From Pseudomonadota bacterium (lineage in GTDB: Bacteria; Pseudomonadota; Gammaproteobacteria; Xanthomonadales; SZUA-38): a stretch of DNA of 64,000 nucleotides. The notes below the pieces were generated by a model that saw only the letters and a list, made by a program, of their open reading frames with translations, did no database searches and had not been told where the DNA came from. A program made the translations under genes and the position numbers. The DNA lies in NCBI GenBank assembly GCA_039033415.1, contig JBCCCR010000001.1:1-64000 (forward strand), read 5' to 3'. Shown piece by piece: positions 42,887-51,539 of the stretch. Numbering within the stretch: the first letter of the stretch is position 1; each line of letters begins with the position of its first letter.

Positions 42887-43978
42887 ATGTTTGTTGTTAC
42901 CAATCGTCAGGTCAGCAACCGCAAGGCGCTGGGCCAGTTCGGCAAAAAGCCCAACGCCGAGGGGCCGAACGAGATTCGTCTATTCGACGTCTCCAAAGAG
43001 GGGCGGCGCTGGGAAGTGAAGGCGCTAAACGATCGGCTGACCAAAACGCAGCTGCGTGCGCTCGTGAAGAAATATCACCTGCCGATCGATCCCGAGGCAG
43101 ACCGGCCATGGTACGCCAGCCTCAAGGTAGCCTGTGAGGTTGCCGAGCAGGCACGCGCCGAGAAAAAGAACATTCTGATTTTTGTTCACGGCTTCAATAA
43201 TGACGTGAAAGACGTGATGACCGCTGCCAAGGCTATTGCCGACCTGTACAACCTCATCGTGCTGCCCTTCACCTGGCCAGCCAACGGCGGCGGGGCTGTG
43301 TCAGGAACGCTCAGCTATCGGGAAGACAAGCGCGACGCCCGCGCTTCAAGCGGTGCGCTCGATCGGCTGTTTATGAAGGCCATGGAATACCTGAAAATGA
43401 TCACCGACGCGCAGCGCGATCGGCTGCTGCGCGAGGCCACCAAAAAACACCCGGACAACCGGGAGCAGGCCGACCAGCTCTACGCCAGGCTGTTGGACGC
43501 TGAGTGCCCGTTCACGGTGAACCTGCTCGCCCACAGCATGGGCAACTACCTATACAAGAATCTGCTGAAGTCCACCGCGACGGAAGCCACCCGGCCGTTG
43601 TTCGACAACGTGATCATGGCGGCGCCGGACGTGAACAATCTCGACCACGGCTGGTGGCTCGACCGCATCCAGTGTCGGCGGCGCGTCTACGTCTGCATCA
43701 ACGAAAACGACTACGCGCTGAACGCATCGCGCATGAAAGCCGGTGAAGAGCAGCTGGCGCGTCTCGGTCACGTCACCTATAACCTGACCGCGCGCCGGGC
43801 CACCTATGTGGACTTCACCAATGCCGCCGAAGTCGGCAACGCGCATACCTACTTCAAAGATGACCCAACCAAAGACAATCCGGACGTGCGGACATTTTTT
43901 GATCAGGCCTTCAACGGGCGTTTCGCTGAGAATGAGCTTGAGTACGATTCGATCAAAAACGTCTACCGCGTTCCCTAG
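42887..43978 (+). CDS. DUF900-type alpha/beta hydrolase
   Basis: 363 aa, with no signal peptide and no membrane helix. The fold is the DUF900 group of alpha/beta hydrolases: oxyanion strand ILIFVHGFNNDVKDV, nucleophile Ser217 in LLAHSMGNYLYKNLL, and a likely acid and His in NENDYALNASR and GNAHTYF. Substrates of this group are mostly unknown; lipases and esterases are relatives. An ATG at 42887 follows GGGGAGGAACGTTT, a strong ribosome-binding site. It is first in an operon with the split hydrolase (12 bp apart) and the EEP gene. Confidence 0.8.
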   Translation: MFVVTNRQVSNRKALGQFGKKPNAEGPNEIRLFDVSKEGRRWEVKALNDRLTKTQLRALVKKYHLPIDPEADRPWYASLKVACEVAEQARAEKKNILIFVHGFNNDVKDVMTAAKAIADLYNLIVLPFTWPANGGGAVSGTLSYREDKRDARASSGALDRLFMKAMEYLKMITDAQRDRLLREATKKHPDNREQADQLYARLLDAECPFTVNLLAHSMGNYLYKNLLKSTATEATRPLFDNVIMAAPDVNNLDHGWWLDRIQCRRRVYVCINENDYALNASRMKAGEEQLARLGHVTYNLTARRATYVDFTNAAEVGNAHTYFKDDPTKDNPDVRTFFDQAFNGRFAENELEYDSIKNVYRVP

Positions 43979-43990
43979 CGTCCTGTCACG

Positions 43991-45901
43991 ATGTTCAAAG
44001 CCGTCACATCTCAAGAGGGCGCCAGCACCGCGGTGGTGGTGGTCCACGGGGTCGGCAATCCGGAACCTGGCGCAACGCTTGATCGACTGACCGCCTCGCT
44101 GGCCAATACCTGCGAAGCCTTTCGGCTCGACGGGCCGCGCCAGACCTGGCAGGCCGCCGATCAGCGGCGGTCGGAAAACGACCTCTATTCTTTTTCTCCG
44201 GTGCCCTGGCAGATGGCCGAGCACGATGGTGAAAAGGTGATCATGGCGGAGGTGTACTGGGGTTCAGAGAGCGCTATACCCCACAGCGTGCTCGGGCTGC
44301 TGCAGGGGCTGTTCCAGCTGATTTTTGGCATGTCCGGGCTGATTGAGGCCAGGCCGGAGGGTATCGGTCGCTATGAGTGGTTCGTCGCCTGGATCGGCAT
44401 GATTGGCAGTCGGCTTCTGCGGGGTCCGGTCTTTGCGATCAACACGGCGCTGATGTTTGCGCTGCTCGGCATTGTGCTTCAGCAGGGAGTGAGCCACTCG
44501 GAGAGCGAGCTTGTGATATCGCTCAACGAGGCGACGCCTCGTGAGGTGCAGCTCGGCGTGGTGGGTGCCAGCATCGCCTGCGCGGTGCTCGGCGTTTTCC
44601 TCGGCTGGCGCTGGGTCAAAACCCAGGCCACGAGAGTGGTCGCGCCGCAGGGGACCACCGGCGTCTACGCGCTGTCGCTGCTGGCCGTGGCGGGCATCTG
44701 GCCGGCCGCCGCGGCGCTGCAAGGCGCGCACGACCTGGAGGCTTTTGCCACGATTCCCTTTACGCTGCTCTGGCATACGTTCGGCTTTGTTGCCCTGGCG
44801 GTGCTGCTGGTCCTCAACCTCTATCTCCTGTCCCGCCTTGTGAGGCCGGCCTTCAGTGACGCGGAGCGTCATTCGCTCAGCGCCAGGGCGATGGCCTTGG
44901 CGATTCAGTTTGTGCTGTGGAGTACGATCGTGCCGTCGATCTGGCTGCTGACGCTGTCACTGGTTACCAGCGACAGCGCGAGTTTTGCCTTTTGGCTCGC
45001 TCGCTTTCATGAGGTGGTGGCGTCTGACGGTCTGCAGTGGTTCTATCTGCCGCTCCCGCTGCTGGCGCTGGTTTGGGTTTTGCTGTGGCGCTGGAAGCAG
45101 CGCGCCGGCAACCCTCCCCGCCTGATTGTCCATGCGCTGATTCGCGACGCGCTGCTGGTGTCGGTTGTGTTTACCGTCATTGCGAGCGTGGTGGTCTCCG
45201 TCATGAATCTAGAGCAGGCGGTGGTGCTGCCGGAGATTGTGCAGCGGCTCCGTCGCCTGGAGGTGGCGCTGCTTCCGGTGATCCCGCTGCTGGTGGCCTC
45301 TTCGGTTTTTGTCGGCGGCGTTGTGCTCGCGCTGGATATCGGCAATGACGTCGTCAACTATGTGCGGCTCGCCATGCCGCTTAAGTCTCGCTTGAAGCCG
45401 AGCGAAGATGAACGGGAGCGACTGCGCCCGATTCGCAACAAGTTCAACGAGGTGATGCGCCTGCTGAACCGGCACCATCCGCTCGAACGGGTCATTGTGG
45501 TGTCCCACAGCCAGGGCACGGTGCTGGCCATCGATGAGCTGGCTCGAAGTAACTTTGGTCAGCCGCCCGAGTGGCTAGAGCAGCTCGACGTCACGCTGAT
45601 TACCATGGGGTCACCATTCAGCCACCTTTATCAGCACTTCTTTCCGCTGTCGTATCCGGCGCTAGACCAGCCCGTTTGGCGACGTCTCGGCCAGCGCCTC
45701 AACCGGTGGATCAACATCTATCGCAACGACGATTTTGTCGGAACCTGGATCGACGCCGGTTCACAGCCGCCCTTTGAGTTCGAGCAACACGCGATGGGCA
45801 CCGGCGGGCACCTGACTTATCTGGTCGACGGGCGTGTCGTGGCGATCGTCGCGGACGCGCTGGAACGCGGCGGGCATCGCGTCGATCATCGCCCAAGCTG
45901 A
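43991..45901 (+). CDS. Integral-membrane alpha/beta hydrolase with inserted transmembrane domain
   Basis: 636 aa. The N terminus has a hydrolase oxyanion strand (TAVVVVHGVGNPEPG, His19-Gly-Val-Gly), but the nucleophile elbow appears only at Ser507 (VIVVSHSQGTVLAIDEL), followed by TLITMGSPFSHLYQ, NIYRNDDFVGTW for the acid and GGHLTYL for the His. Between them (about residues 100-460) lie roughly nine membrane helices. The catalytic domain is thus split by a membrane domain and should sit on the cytoplasmic face. I do not recognise the family by name. It is the middle gene of the operon and may hydrolyse a membrane-soluble lipid or transport and cleave a substrate. Confidence 0.75.
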   Translation: MFKAVTSQEGASTAVVVVHGVGNPEPGATLDRLTASLANTCEAFRLDGPRQTWQAADQRRSENDLYSFSPVPWQMAEHDGEKVIMAEVYWGSESAIPHSVLGLLQGLFQLIFGMSGLIEARPEGIGRYEWFVAWIGMIGSRLLRGPVFAINTALMFALLGIVLQQGVSHSESELVISLNEATPREVQLGVVGASIACAVLGVFLGWRWVKTQATRVVAPQGTTGVYALSLLAVAGIWPAAAALQGAHDLEAFATIPFTLLWHTFGFVALAVLLVLNLYLLSRLVRPAFSDAERHSLSARAMALAIQFVLWSTIVPSIWLLTLSLVTSDSASFAFWLARFHEVVASDGLQWFYLPLPLLALVWVLLWRWKQRAGNPPRLIVHALIRDALLVSVVFTVIASVVVSVMNLEQAVVLPEIVQRLRRLEVALLPVIPLLVASSVFVGGVVLALDIGNDVVNYVRLAMPLKSRLKPSEDERERLRPIRNKFNEVMRLLNRHHPLERVIVVSHSQGTVLAIDELARSNFGQPPEWLEQLDVTLITMGSPFSHLYQHFFPLSYPALDQPVWRRLGQRLNRWINIYRNDDFVGTWIDAGSQPPFEFEQHAMGTGGHLTYLVDGRVVAIVADALERGGHRVDHRPS

Positions 45902-45914
45902 TCGGGGAATTTGC

Positions 45915-46889
45915 ATGGCAACCATTCACGATAATCCGCCGGCTGCTGTACGCCGCGACCTGGACGCCCTAAGCCAGGCGCTGGACGTCCAGATCCCCGC
46001 GCCGACGCCATCCAACCTGTTGATCTGCACCTGGAACATTCGCTCGTTTGCGTCTCTGACCCGCCGCTGGACTGCCACTGGCAGCGACAGCCCAAAGCGC
46101 GACCTGCGCGGCCTCCGGGCCATCATCGAAATCATCCGGCGCTTTGACGTGATTGCGGTTCAGGAGCTGAAGGGTGATCTTCGCGCGCTGCGCGACACGC
46201 TCAGTTTTCTTGGACCCGACTGGGGCTTTCTGATGACGGACGTGACCGCCGGCGCCAAAGGCAACAATGAGCGGCTGGCCTTTCTGTTCAATCGAGCTCG
46301 GGTCCGACCGTCAGGCCTGGCCGCTGAGCTGGTGGTGCCGCCCGAGCGCCTGGAGCGCCTGGACGAAGGAGCGCTGCGAACCCAGTTCTGCCGCACGCCT
46401 TACGCGGTGAGTTTTGTCAGGGGCGAAACTACGTTCATCCTGGTCACGCTGCACATTCTGTTCGGGGACAGCGCCTCAGACCGCATTCCTGAGCTCAATG
46501 AAATCGCCGACATCTTTGGTGACTGGGCCCGGCGTAGCAATCGCTGGCACCACAACCTGCTATGCCTGGGCGACTTCAATATCGACCGGGTTGGGAGCCC
46601 GCTCTTCGACGCCTTCACCCGCACCGGTTTGACCATCCCGGCGCAGCTTGTGGATCTGCCGCGGACGGTGTTCGACGACCCAGGCGACTCCAGCGACGAT
46701 AACTTCTACGATCAGATCGCCTGGTTTACCGCCGGATCGGGTGCGTTGCTGGACATGACGCTCAGCGATGCCGGCAACTTCGACTTTCAGCCGTTTGTTT
46801 ATACCGACCAAAGTCTGTCGCGGGCCTCGATGTCGTTTCGCGTATCCGACCATCTCCCGCTGTGGGTGGAGTTTGCCTTGCCCTCATAA
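45915..46889 (+). CDS. Endonuclease/exonuclease/phosphatase (EEP, DNase I-like) family protein
   Basis: 324 aa from the ATG at 45915 (GGGGA upstream, 13 bp after the split hydrolase). All EEP motifs are readable: Asn41 in CTWNIRSF, Glu84 in AVQELKGD, Asp220-Phe-Asn222 in LGDFNID and Asp312-His313 in SDHLPLW. The family cuts nucleic acid or phosphodiester/phosphomonoester bonds in lipids and sugars; NERLAFLFNRARV is common in DNase I-like members. No signal peptide is present. With the two hydrolases it forms a possible lipid/phosphoester-degrading cassette. Confidence 0.85.
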   Translation: MATIHDNPPAAVRRDLDALSQALDVQIPAPTPSNLLICTWNIRSFASLTRRWTATGSDSPKRDLRGLRAIIEIIRRFDVIAVQELKGDLRALRDTLSFLGPDWGFLMTDVTAGAKGNNERLAFLFNRARVRPSGLAAELVVPPERLERLDEGALRTQFCRTPYAVSFVRGETTFILVTLHILFGDSASDRIPELNEIADIFGDWARRSNRWHHNLLCLGDFNIDRVGSPLFDAFTRTGLTIPAQLVDLPRTVFDDPGDSSDDNFYDQIAWFTAGSGALLDMTLSDAGNFDFQPFVYTDQSLSRASMSFRVSDHLPLWVEFALPS

Positions 46890-46955
46890 GCCCTAGGCCG
46901 GGCGGAAAAATTCCTGAGGTGAGAAATCGGTCAACAAATACCCGTCGCGCATTCT

Positions 46956-46961
46956 TACAAT
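46956..46961 (+). promoter_or_regulatory. Candidate -10 element for a leaderless transcript
   Basis: TACAAT lies exactly six bases before the ATG at 46968, and no Shine-Dalgarno sequence lies between them. Transcription would then start at or next to the A of the start codon. A -35 element is weak (TCAACA, 19-bp spacer). Confidence 0.35.
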
Positions 46962-46967
46962 AGCGCG

Positions 46968-47696
46968 ATGAAAGGGATTTTATTTTCGCTGCTGCTGTGC
47001 AGCGCTGGCGCAACGGCACAGATGGTGTTCGAGGAGCAGGACGGCCTCCTGGTGATCGAGCTGGAAAGTGCTGCGCCGCTGCCGAACAACTGGGTGCTTG
47101 GGCCAGCGGAAAACCCGACATCCCCCAACATCAGCGACCCCGGTGACGCGACCGGCCAGGGGTTTATCGTCTGGGAGGATCGCCAGTATCTGAACGCGCC
47201 GGGCAACGGCGAAATCGTCTTTTTTGTGATGATCAACAATCCGGGCACCTATCGCTTTGAGTGGCGCAATCAGGTGGGTCGCGGCACCAACACGACAGAA
47301 CACAACGACACCTGGCTGAAAATCGACGCGGACAGCTACTTTGGCCAGCGCGGCAGCAGCGTGGTTTGCCCCAAGGGCAGGAATCCCTCCGAGAACGATT
47401 GTGTTGGCGGCCAGCCTGAGGGCTCAGGCTCGGACGGCTGGTTTAAGGTTTACTCCAGCGGTGCCAACGACTGGCGTTTCAGCACGCGCACAAGCGACAA
47501 CGACGCTCACGATATCTTCGCCCGCTTCGACTCAGCCGGGGTTTACACAATCCGCCTCTCGGCCCGCTCGTCGAGCCACGTCATTGATCGGCTGATCATG
47601 CACAGCGACACGTTCAGCGGTAATCCGCGCAGCCTCGATCTGCCGGAGTCGGTACAGATCGATCTAGACACGGTGTTCTCGGACGGATTTGAGTAA
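46968..47696 (+). CDS. Secreted lectin/CBM-like protein with C-terminal DGFE tag
   Basis: 242 aa with a signal peptide (MKGILFSLLLCSAGATAQ). The mature domain has features of the beta-sandwich found at the C terminus of GH115-type and related carbohydrate-binding proteins: LLVIELESA, YRFEWRNQVG, NDTWLKIDADS, GWFKVYSSGANDWRFSTR, AGVYTIRLSARSSSHVIDRLIMH. It ends exactly at TVFSDGFE. Extracellular carbohydrate binding is a reasonable inference, not a demonstrated function. Confidence 0.75.
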   Translation: MKGILFSLLLCSAGATAQMVFEEQDGLLVIELESAAPLPNNWVLGPAENPTSPNISDPGDATGQGFIVWEDRQYLNAPGNGEIVFFVMINNPGTYRFEWRNQVGRGTNTTEHNDTWLKIDADSYFGQRGSSVVCPKGRNPSENDCVGGQPEGSGSDGWFKVYSSGANDWRFSTRTSDNDAHDIFARFDSAGVYTIRLSARSSSHVIDRLIMHSDTFSGNPRSLDLPESVQIDLDTVFSDGFE

Positions 47697-47767
47697 GCGC
47701 TGAGATAAACCCCCGCCGCTTACGTCCCTTTTGCTGTAACCGTCACATTCAGCGAGAGGGCACCAAC

Positions 47768-48298
47768 GTGAGAGCCGTTGTCATCTTGATCATAGGGTTT
47801 TGGTCCGGCGTGAGCGGCGCTGAGATCCTGCTGTGTACCGGCGGCGATATTCCAGGCGGAGCTAAGCTCGCCGGCTATCAGGGCTGCACCACCGTTTCGC
47901 ATTACCAGGAAGGTGTCGATCGGGGCGCCACCGTCAATGGCAGCGGCGCCCAGCAGGGCAATCCGGAATTTGCCGATATCAGCCTCACGCGCACGTTCGA
48001 CATCTCCAGCAACGCGCTGCGGGCGGCCGCCATTAACGGCACTCCGAGAGACTGGTCACTGCGGTTTGTCTCCACCGGCTGCGGCAGCCAGGCGCTGGAG
48101 TACCAGCGGATCGATCTGACCAATGCCGCGGTGACCGCCTACTCGGCCGGTGCCACCGACACGACCCTGCCGACGGAAACCATCAGCCTCAGCTTTACCG
48201 CGGTTCGCTACATTCAGACCGTCTATGATCAGGCCTGCCAGGTGGCTGACACGTTCAGCTTCGGCTGGGATCGGGTGGGACTCTCGGTGATTCCCTGA
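47768..48298 (+). CDS. Exported Hcp-fold protein
   Basis: 176 aa, GTG start with GAGAGG upstream. A Sec-type leader (MRAVVILIIGFWSGVSGAE) precedes a domain with the Hcp pattern of type VI secretion tube proteins: ADISLTRTFDISSNALRAAAINGT, DWSLRFV, LEYQRIDLTNAAVTAYSAG, PTETISLSFTAVRYIQTVY and FGWDRV near the end. Classical Hcp has no signal peptide and no cysteines; this one has a leader and four or five cysteines. No other type VI gene is in the window. It is likely a periplasmic or secreted Hcp relative and not a T6SS tube component. The next gene starts 5 bp after its stop. Confidence 0.75.
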   Translation: MRAVVILIIGFWSGVSGAEILLCTGGDIPGGAKLAGYQGCTTVSHYQEGVDRGATVNGSGAQQGNPEFADISLTRTFDISSNALRAAAINGTPRDWSLRFVSTGCGSQALEYQRIDLTNAAVTAYSAGATDTTLPTETISLSFTAVRYIQTVYDQACQVADTFSFGWDRVGLSVIP

Positions 48299-48303
48299 CC
48301 CGG

Positions 48304-49050
48304 GTGCCCACACGTTGTTCCACCGCTGCTTTGATTTTTTTGGCGGCCGCCGCGCCGGCCACCGCCAACACGTCCGAGCTCAGAACCCGCGAGCTGACCA
48401 CCATCAACGAACCGCAGCTTGAGTTCAGCGCTGATCGTCTGAGTGACCCGCTCTGGACTGAACCGGTGATGCTGCGGGACGGCACCGTGGTTACGCCGCT
48501 ATGGGTCAGGCAGCGCTGCTTTGGCGTCGCCCGAAACGCCCAGGAGCGGCTCACGCTCTATGCAGCGTCAGGTCGATGTGAACGATCGACAACGCTCGCT
48601 GCGAGCCGCTTACCGCCAACCTCAGCGTGGCGGCTGACCGTGCCGGTCCGCGGAACGGCTGCCTGCATCTGTCCAAACGATCCCACCAATCTGCCCCCGA
48701 TGGTTGCCGTGGACGCCGGTGATGGTCAGCAGGTGGCTGCCGGGAGCACCATTCAGGATCTTGAGTTCAGCGCTCTCGACCTGGAGCAGCTCTCGCTGCA
48801 GCCGACGTTCAGCTTTCGCCTGGACGATGGTGCCGTGAGTGCGGGCCTGCCCGCCCAGCTCGGTCAGACCTGCGTGAGCGGCAGCGGCACGCTGGCGTGC
48901 ACTGTCTCGGGTCAGGTTCAAACCGTCCCGGGTGTTCTTACCCTCACCCTGACGGTGTCCGACGGCTTTCTCAACGATTCGGCTGACGCGACGATCACGG
49001 TCGTAGCGCCGACCGACCCACTATTCGCCGACAGTTTTGAGGCCCCTTAA
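48304..49050 (+). CDS. Exported Ig-like protein with variant C-terminal tag
   Basis: 248 aa, GTG start 5 bp after the Hcp-like gene. A signal peptide (ALIFLAAAAPATA) is followed by an unrecognised cysteine-containing domain (LWVRQRCFGVARNAQERLTLY, GRCERSTTL) and a C-terminal Ig/cadherin-like domain (TFSFRLDDGAVSAGLPA, GVLTLTLTVSDGFLNDSADAT). It ends PLFADSFEAP, a variant of the shared tag with Ser for Gly. It should be exported with its Hcp-fold partner. Confidence 0.7.
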   Translation: MPTRCSTAALIFLAAAAPATANTSELRTRELTTINEPQLEFSADRLSDPLWTEPVMLRDGTVVTPLWVRQRCFGVARNAQERLTLYAASGRCERSTTLAASRLPPTSAWRLTVPVRGTAACICPNDPTNLPPMVAVDAGDGQQVAAGSTIQDLEFSALDLEQLSLQPTFSFRLDDGAVSAGLPAQLGQTCVSGSGTLACTVSGQVQTVPGVLTLTLTVSDGFLNDSADATITVVAPTDPLFADSFEAP

Positions 49051-49205
49051 CCCGGGCGGCCTGCCCGAAGGCCCGTAGTCAGATCAACTACGCTTGCGGT
49101 GGTGGTTAGTCGAGCGTTAGTTTTTGGCGCCGAAGTCCGCTGCCATGATTCGGTCATCTGGGTGTCCGCCGCGTGCCCGGAGGGCGTGTTGTCATCAAGC
49201 GTCCT

Positions 49206-50525
49206 ATGAAATCACTGACGACCATGCGGAAACAGACGGCAACGACGCTCAAGCTGCTGGCGGTAGCGTTTCTCACCCTGATGATGCTCATTCCGCTGGC
49301 GATGGTTCGCGGGCTGGTGGACGAGCGCCAGGGCCGGCGGGCTGAGGCGCTTGAGGAGATCGCGCGGCGTTGGGGTGGTGAGCAAACCATCTCTGGCCCG
49401 ATGATTGTTGTGACCGAGCGGCAGTCCCGACGCACCGCCTCTGGCGAGACGCAGCTTGTCTACAGCCGGATTGTGGAGCTGCCTGCCGAACTCACCGTCG
49501 AGGTCGAGACCCGATCCGAGGTTCGTTATCTGGGAATCTACGAGATGCCTGTCTATACGGCGACGGTCACCATGACCGGCTTGATCGGCGGGGAAAGCTG
49601 GCCGACCCGGGGCGAGCTCACCGGCGCGCACCTTTTGGTGCCGATCTCCGATACCCGCGCCATTCGCGCCGTCAGCGCGCTGACGGTCGGCTCCGAGAGC
49701 TACAAGCTGCGGTCGGGCGGTTCGGTGTACAGCACCATCCAGGGGGTTGCGGCGCCGCTGCCGCTCGATCGTTTGGGGCGGCGCGAACCGTTTCGGCTCG
49801 AGCTGACGCTCGCCGGCAGCGAGGCCCTGTACTTCCTGCCGATCGGCGAGGCAACGTCAGTCTCGATGCAAAGTGACTGGGCCAGCCCCGGCTTTGAGGG
49901 CCAGTACGTCCCGCTGGAAAGGGCGATTTCGGAAGCGGGCTTCAGCGCGCGCTGGCAGGTGGCCGAGCTGAATCGAAGCTACGGTCAAAGCTGGCGCGGC
50001 GATCCACCCTACGAGCTTCTCGGGTCTCGTTTCGGAACCCGCTTTGTGCTTCCCGGAAACAGCTATCAGCGCAGCGAACGCGCCATCAAATACGGCGTCC
50101 TGTTTATCGGCCTGACGTTTCTGGGGTTCTTTGTCTTCGAGATCCTCACCAAGGTACGTCTACACCCGGTGCAATATCTGTTTGTTGGCCTCGCGCTGGC
50201 GACGTTCTATCTGCTGCTGCTGGCCCTGTCGGAACATATCCGGTTTGGCTGGGCCTACCTGGCGGCGGCGGCCGCGCTGGTACTGATGATCGGCGCCTAC
50301 TGCGGTGCGGTGCTCGCCAGCCGGGGCCGGGGCCTAGCGGCAGGTACGTTGCTGGCAACCGTGTACGCGGTGCTGTATTGGCTGGTGATCGACGAGCGCT
50401 ATTCGCTGCTGATCGGTTCGGCGACCATCCTGCTGCTGCTCGGGGTGGTAATGTATGCCACTCGCAACGTCGACTGGTACGGCGCGGAGTCGGAGTTGGG
50501 TAAACCCAGTGCTACGCCCGCATAG
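49206..50525 (+). CDS. creD: CreD-family inner membrane protein
   Basis: 439 aa from the ATG at 49206 (a second ATG at 49224 is possible). The plan is that of CreD: an N-terminal helix (LLAVAFLTLMMLIPLAMV), a large periplasmic beta domain starting VDERQGRRAEALEEIARRWG and including GPMIVV and YLGIYEMPVYTA, then about five helices (YGVLFIGLTFLGFFVFEI, VQYLFVGLALATFYLLLLALSEH, and so on). CreD is linked to the CreBC two-component system and to envelope stress and beta-lactam response in enterobacteria and Stenotrophomonas/Aeromonas. No creBC gene is adjacent here, so its regulation is unclear. Confidence 0.9.
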   Translation: MKSLTTMRKQTATTLKLLAVAFLTLMMLIPLAMVRGLVDERQGRRAEALEEIARRWGGEQTISGPMIVVTERQSRRTASGETQLVYSRIVELPAELTVEVETRSEVRYLGIYEMPVYTATVTMTGLIGGESWPTRGELTGAHLLVPISDTRAIRAVSALTVGSESYKLRSGGSVYSTIQGVAAPLPLDRLGRREPFRLELTLAGSEALYFLPIGEATSVSMQSDWASPGFEGQYVPLERAISEAGFSARWQVAELNRSYGQSWRGDPPYELLGSRFGTRFVLPGNSYQRSERAIKYGVLFIGLTFLGFFVFEILTKVRLHPVQYLFVGLALATFYLLLLALSEHIRFGWAYLAAAAALVLMIGAYCGAVLASRGRGLAAGTLLATVYAVLYWLVIDERYSLLIGSATILLLLGVVMYATRNVDWYGAESELGKPSATPA

Positions 50526-50562
50526 GGCCCCAGAAACCCAGGGCCTGACGAGCCTCAGGCGC

Positions 50563-51318
50563 TCAGTTAAGCGCCACCGATTCGCGAGCGGAGGTCGCCG
50601 GTGTAAAGGGCAGTCTCGCCCAGGACGGGGTCGCAGCGGGCGCGACAACCTCGGTCGCAAACTGGCCGAGTTCAAAAGCCATCGATTCCAGCGCCATTCG
50701 AATTCTCGGCAGCATGCCTACTTTCAGAGTCGTGAGCACGTAGCACGCAGAGCCTGAGTCGCTGCTGCTGACGGTGTCGGAGTCAACGTCGGCAATCTCC
50801 AGCGCGCCAAGCGCAATCGACAGCTGTCGCTGATGCGAAGGCCCAATCCAGCTCGCGCACGCGGTGGCAAATAGGTCGAGGGTAAATCCATGAGGCTGCT
50901 GGGCGGCATCTGAACCCTCCGCCGGCGCGCACATCACGCTACCCGAAATACGGATCACCAGGCCTAGCTGGCAAGGCTGCGCGTTGGGCTCCAGTAGCGC
51001 TGGTTGAACCCGGGGGTGGGGGTCGAGCTGGAGCTCGGCGATCTGAAAACAATATTCCACGCCGAACTCGCCGCTGGTGCTGAGTAGCGGCAGCGTGTCC
51101 TGCCGGCTGAGCAGCTTGTCACCATGCTGAGCGAGGTCTGGATGAACCTGAATCTCGCGCTGCAACAGCTCCGGGTGCCGGCGAAACAGGGGCGTGGCGT
51201 GATTGAACAGCTCGGGTCGCAGGAGCATCAGCATTTGGCTGATGTCGTTCAGATCCCGGAGTGGATTAGTTAGCTTGGCTGATGCGTCCGATGCGTCGTG
51301 ATTGATGGCTACTGCCAT
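50563..51318 (-). CDS. Cytoplasmic protein of unknown function
   Basis: 251 aa. The ATG at 51318 has GGGAGGAGG upstream, one of the strongest ribosome-binding sites in the window, and so decides the start. No signal peptide or membrane segment. It contains PELFNHATPLFRRHPELLQREIQVHPDLA in the first third and EYCFQIAELQLDP, LGLVIRISGSVMCA and RQLSIALGALEIADV beta segments later. I do not recognise a family. It faces creD, 37 bp from its stop, and is divergent from the DUF6265-like gene. Confidence 0.6.
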   Translation of the reverse strand: MAVAINHDASDASAKLTNPLRDLNDISQMLMLLRPELFNHATPLFRRHPELLQREIQVHPDLAQHGDKLLSRQDTLPLLSTSGEFGVEYCFQIAELQLDPHPRVQPALLEPNAQPCQLGLVIRISGSVMCAPAEGSDAAQQPHGFTLDLFATACASWIGPSHQRQLSIALGALEIADVDSDTVSSSDSGSACYVLTTLKVGMLPRIRMALESMAFELGQFATEVVAPAATPSWARLPFTPATSARESVALN

Positions 51319-51539
51319 GGGTGCCTCCTCCCAATGTGGTTTACAAGCTGCGCCGAATACCCCAACCCAACGCAGTCGATGCCAGCATGCTGGCGTAAGG
51401 AGGAAACGACTCCCCGTCGAAATCCCCTCACCTGGCCGTAAGTCCGGCCTCAAATCTGCCGTCAGTTTCCCGCAAATTCTTGTCGGAGAATGTCGCCAGA
51501 CACTGATAGGCTTGTAGGAAAATAGCTGGAGTCACGCCC

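Noticed and set aside
47768-48298. Type VI secretion locus
   Set aside because: Only an Hcp-fold protein is present, with a signal peptide; no Tss genes are found in the window.
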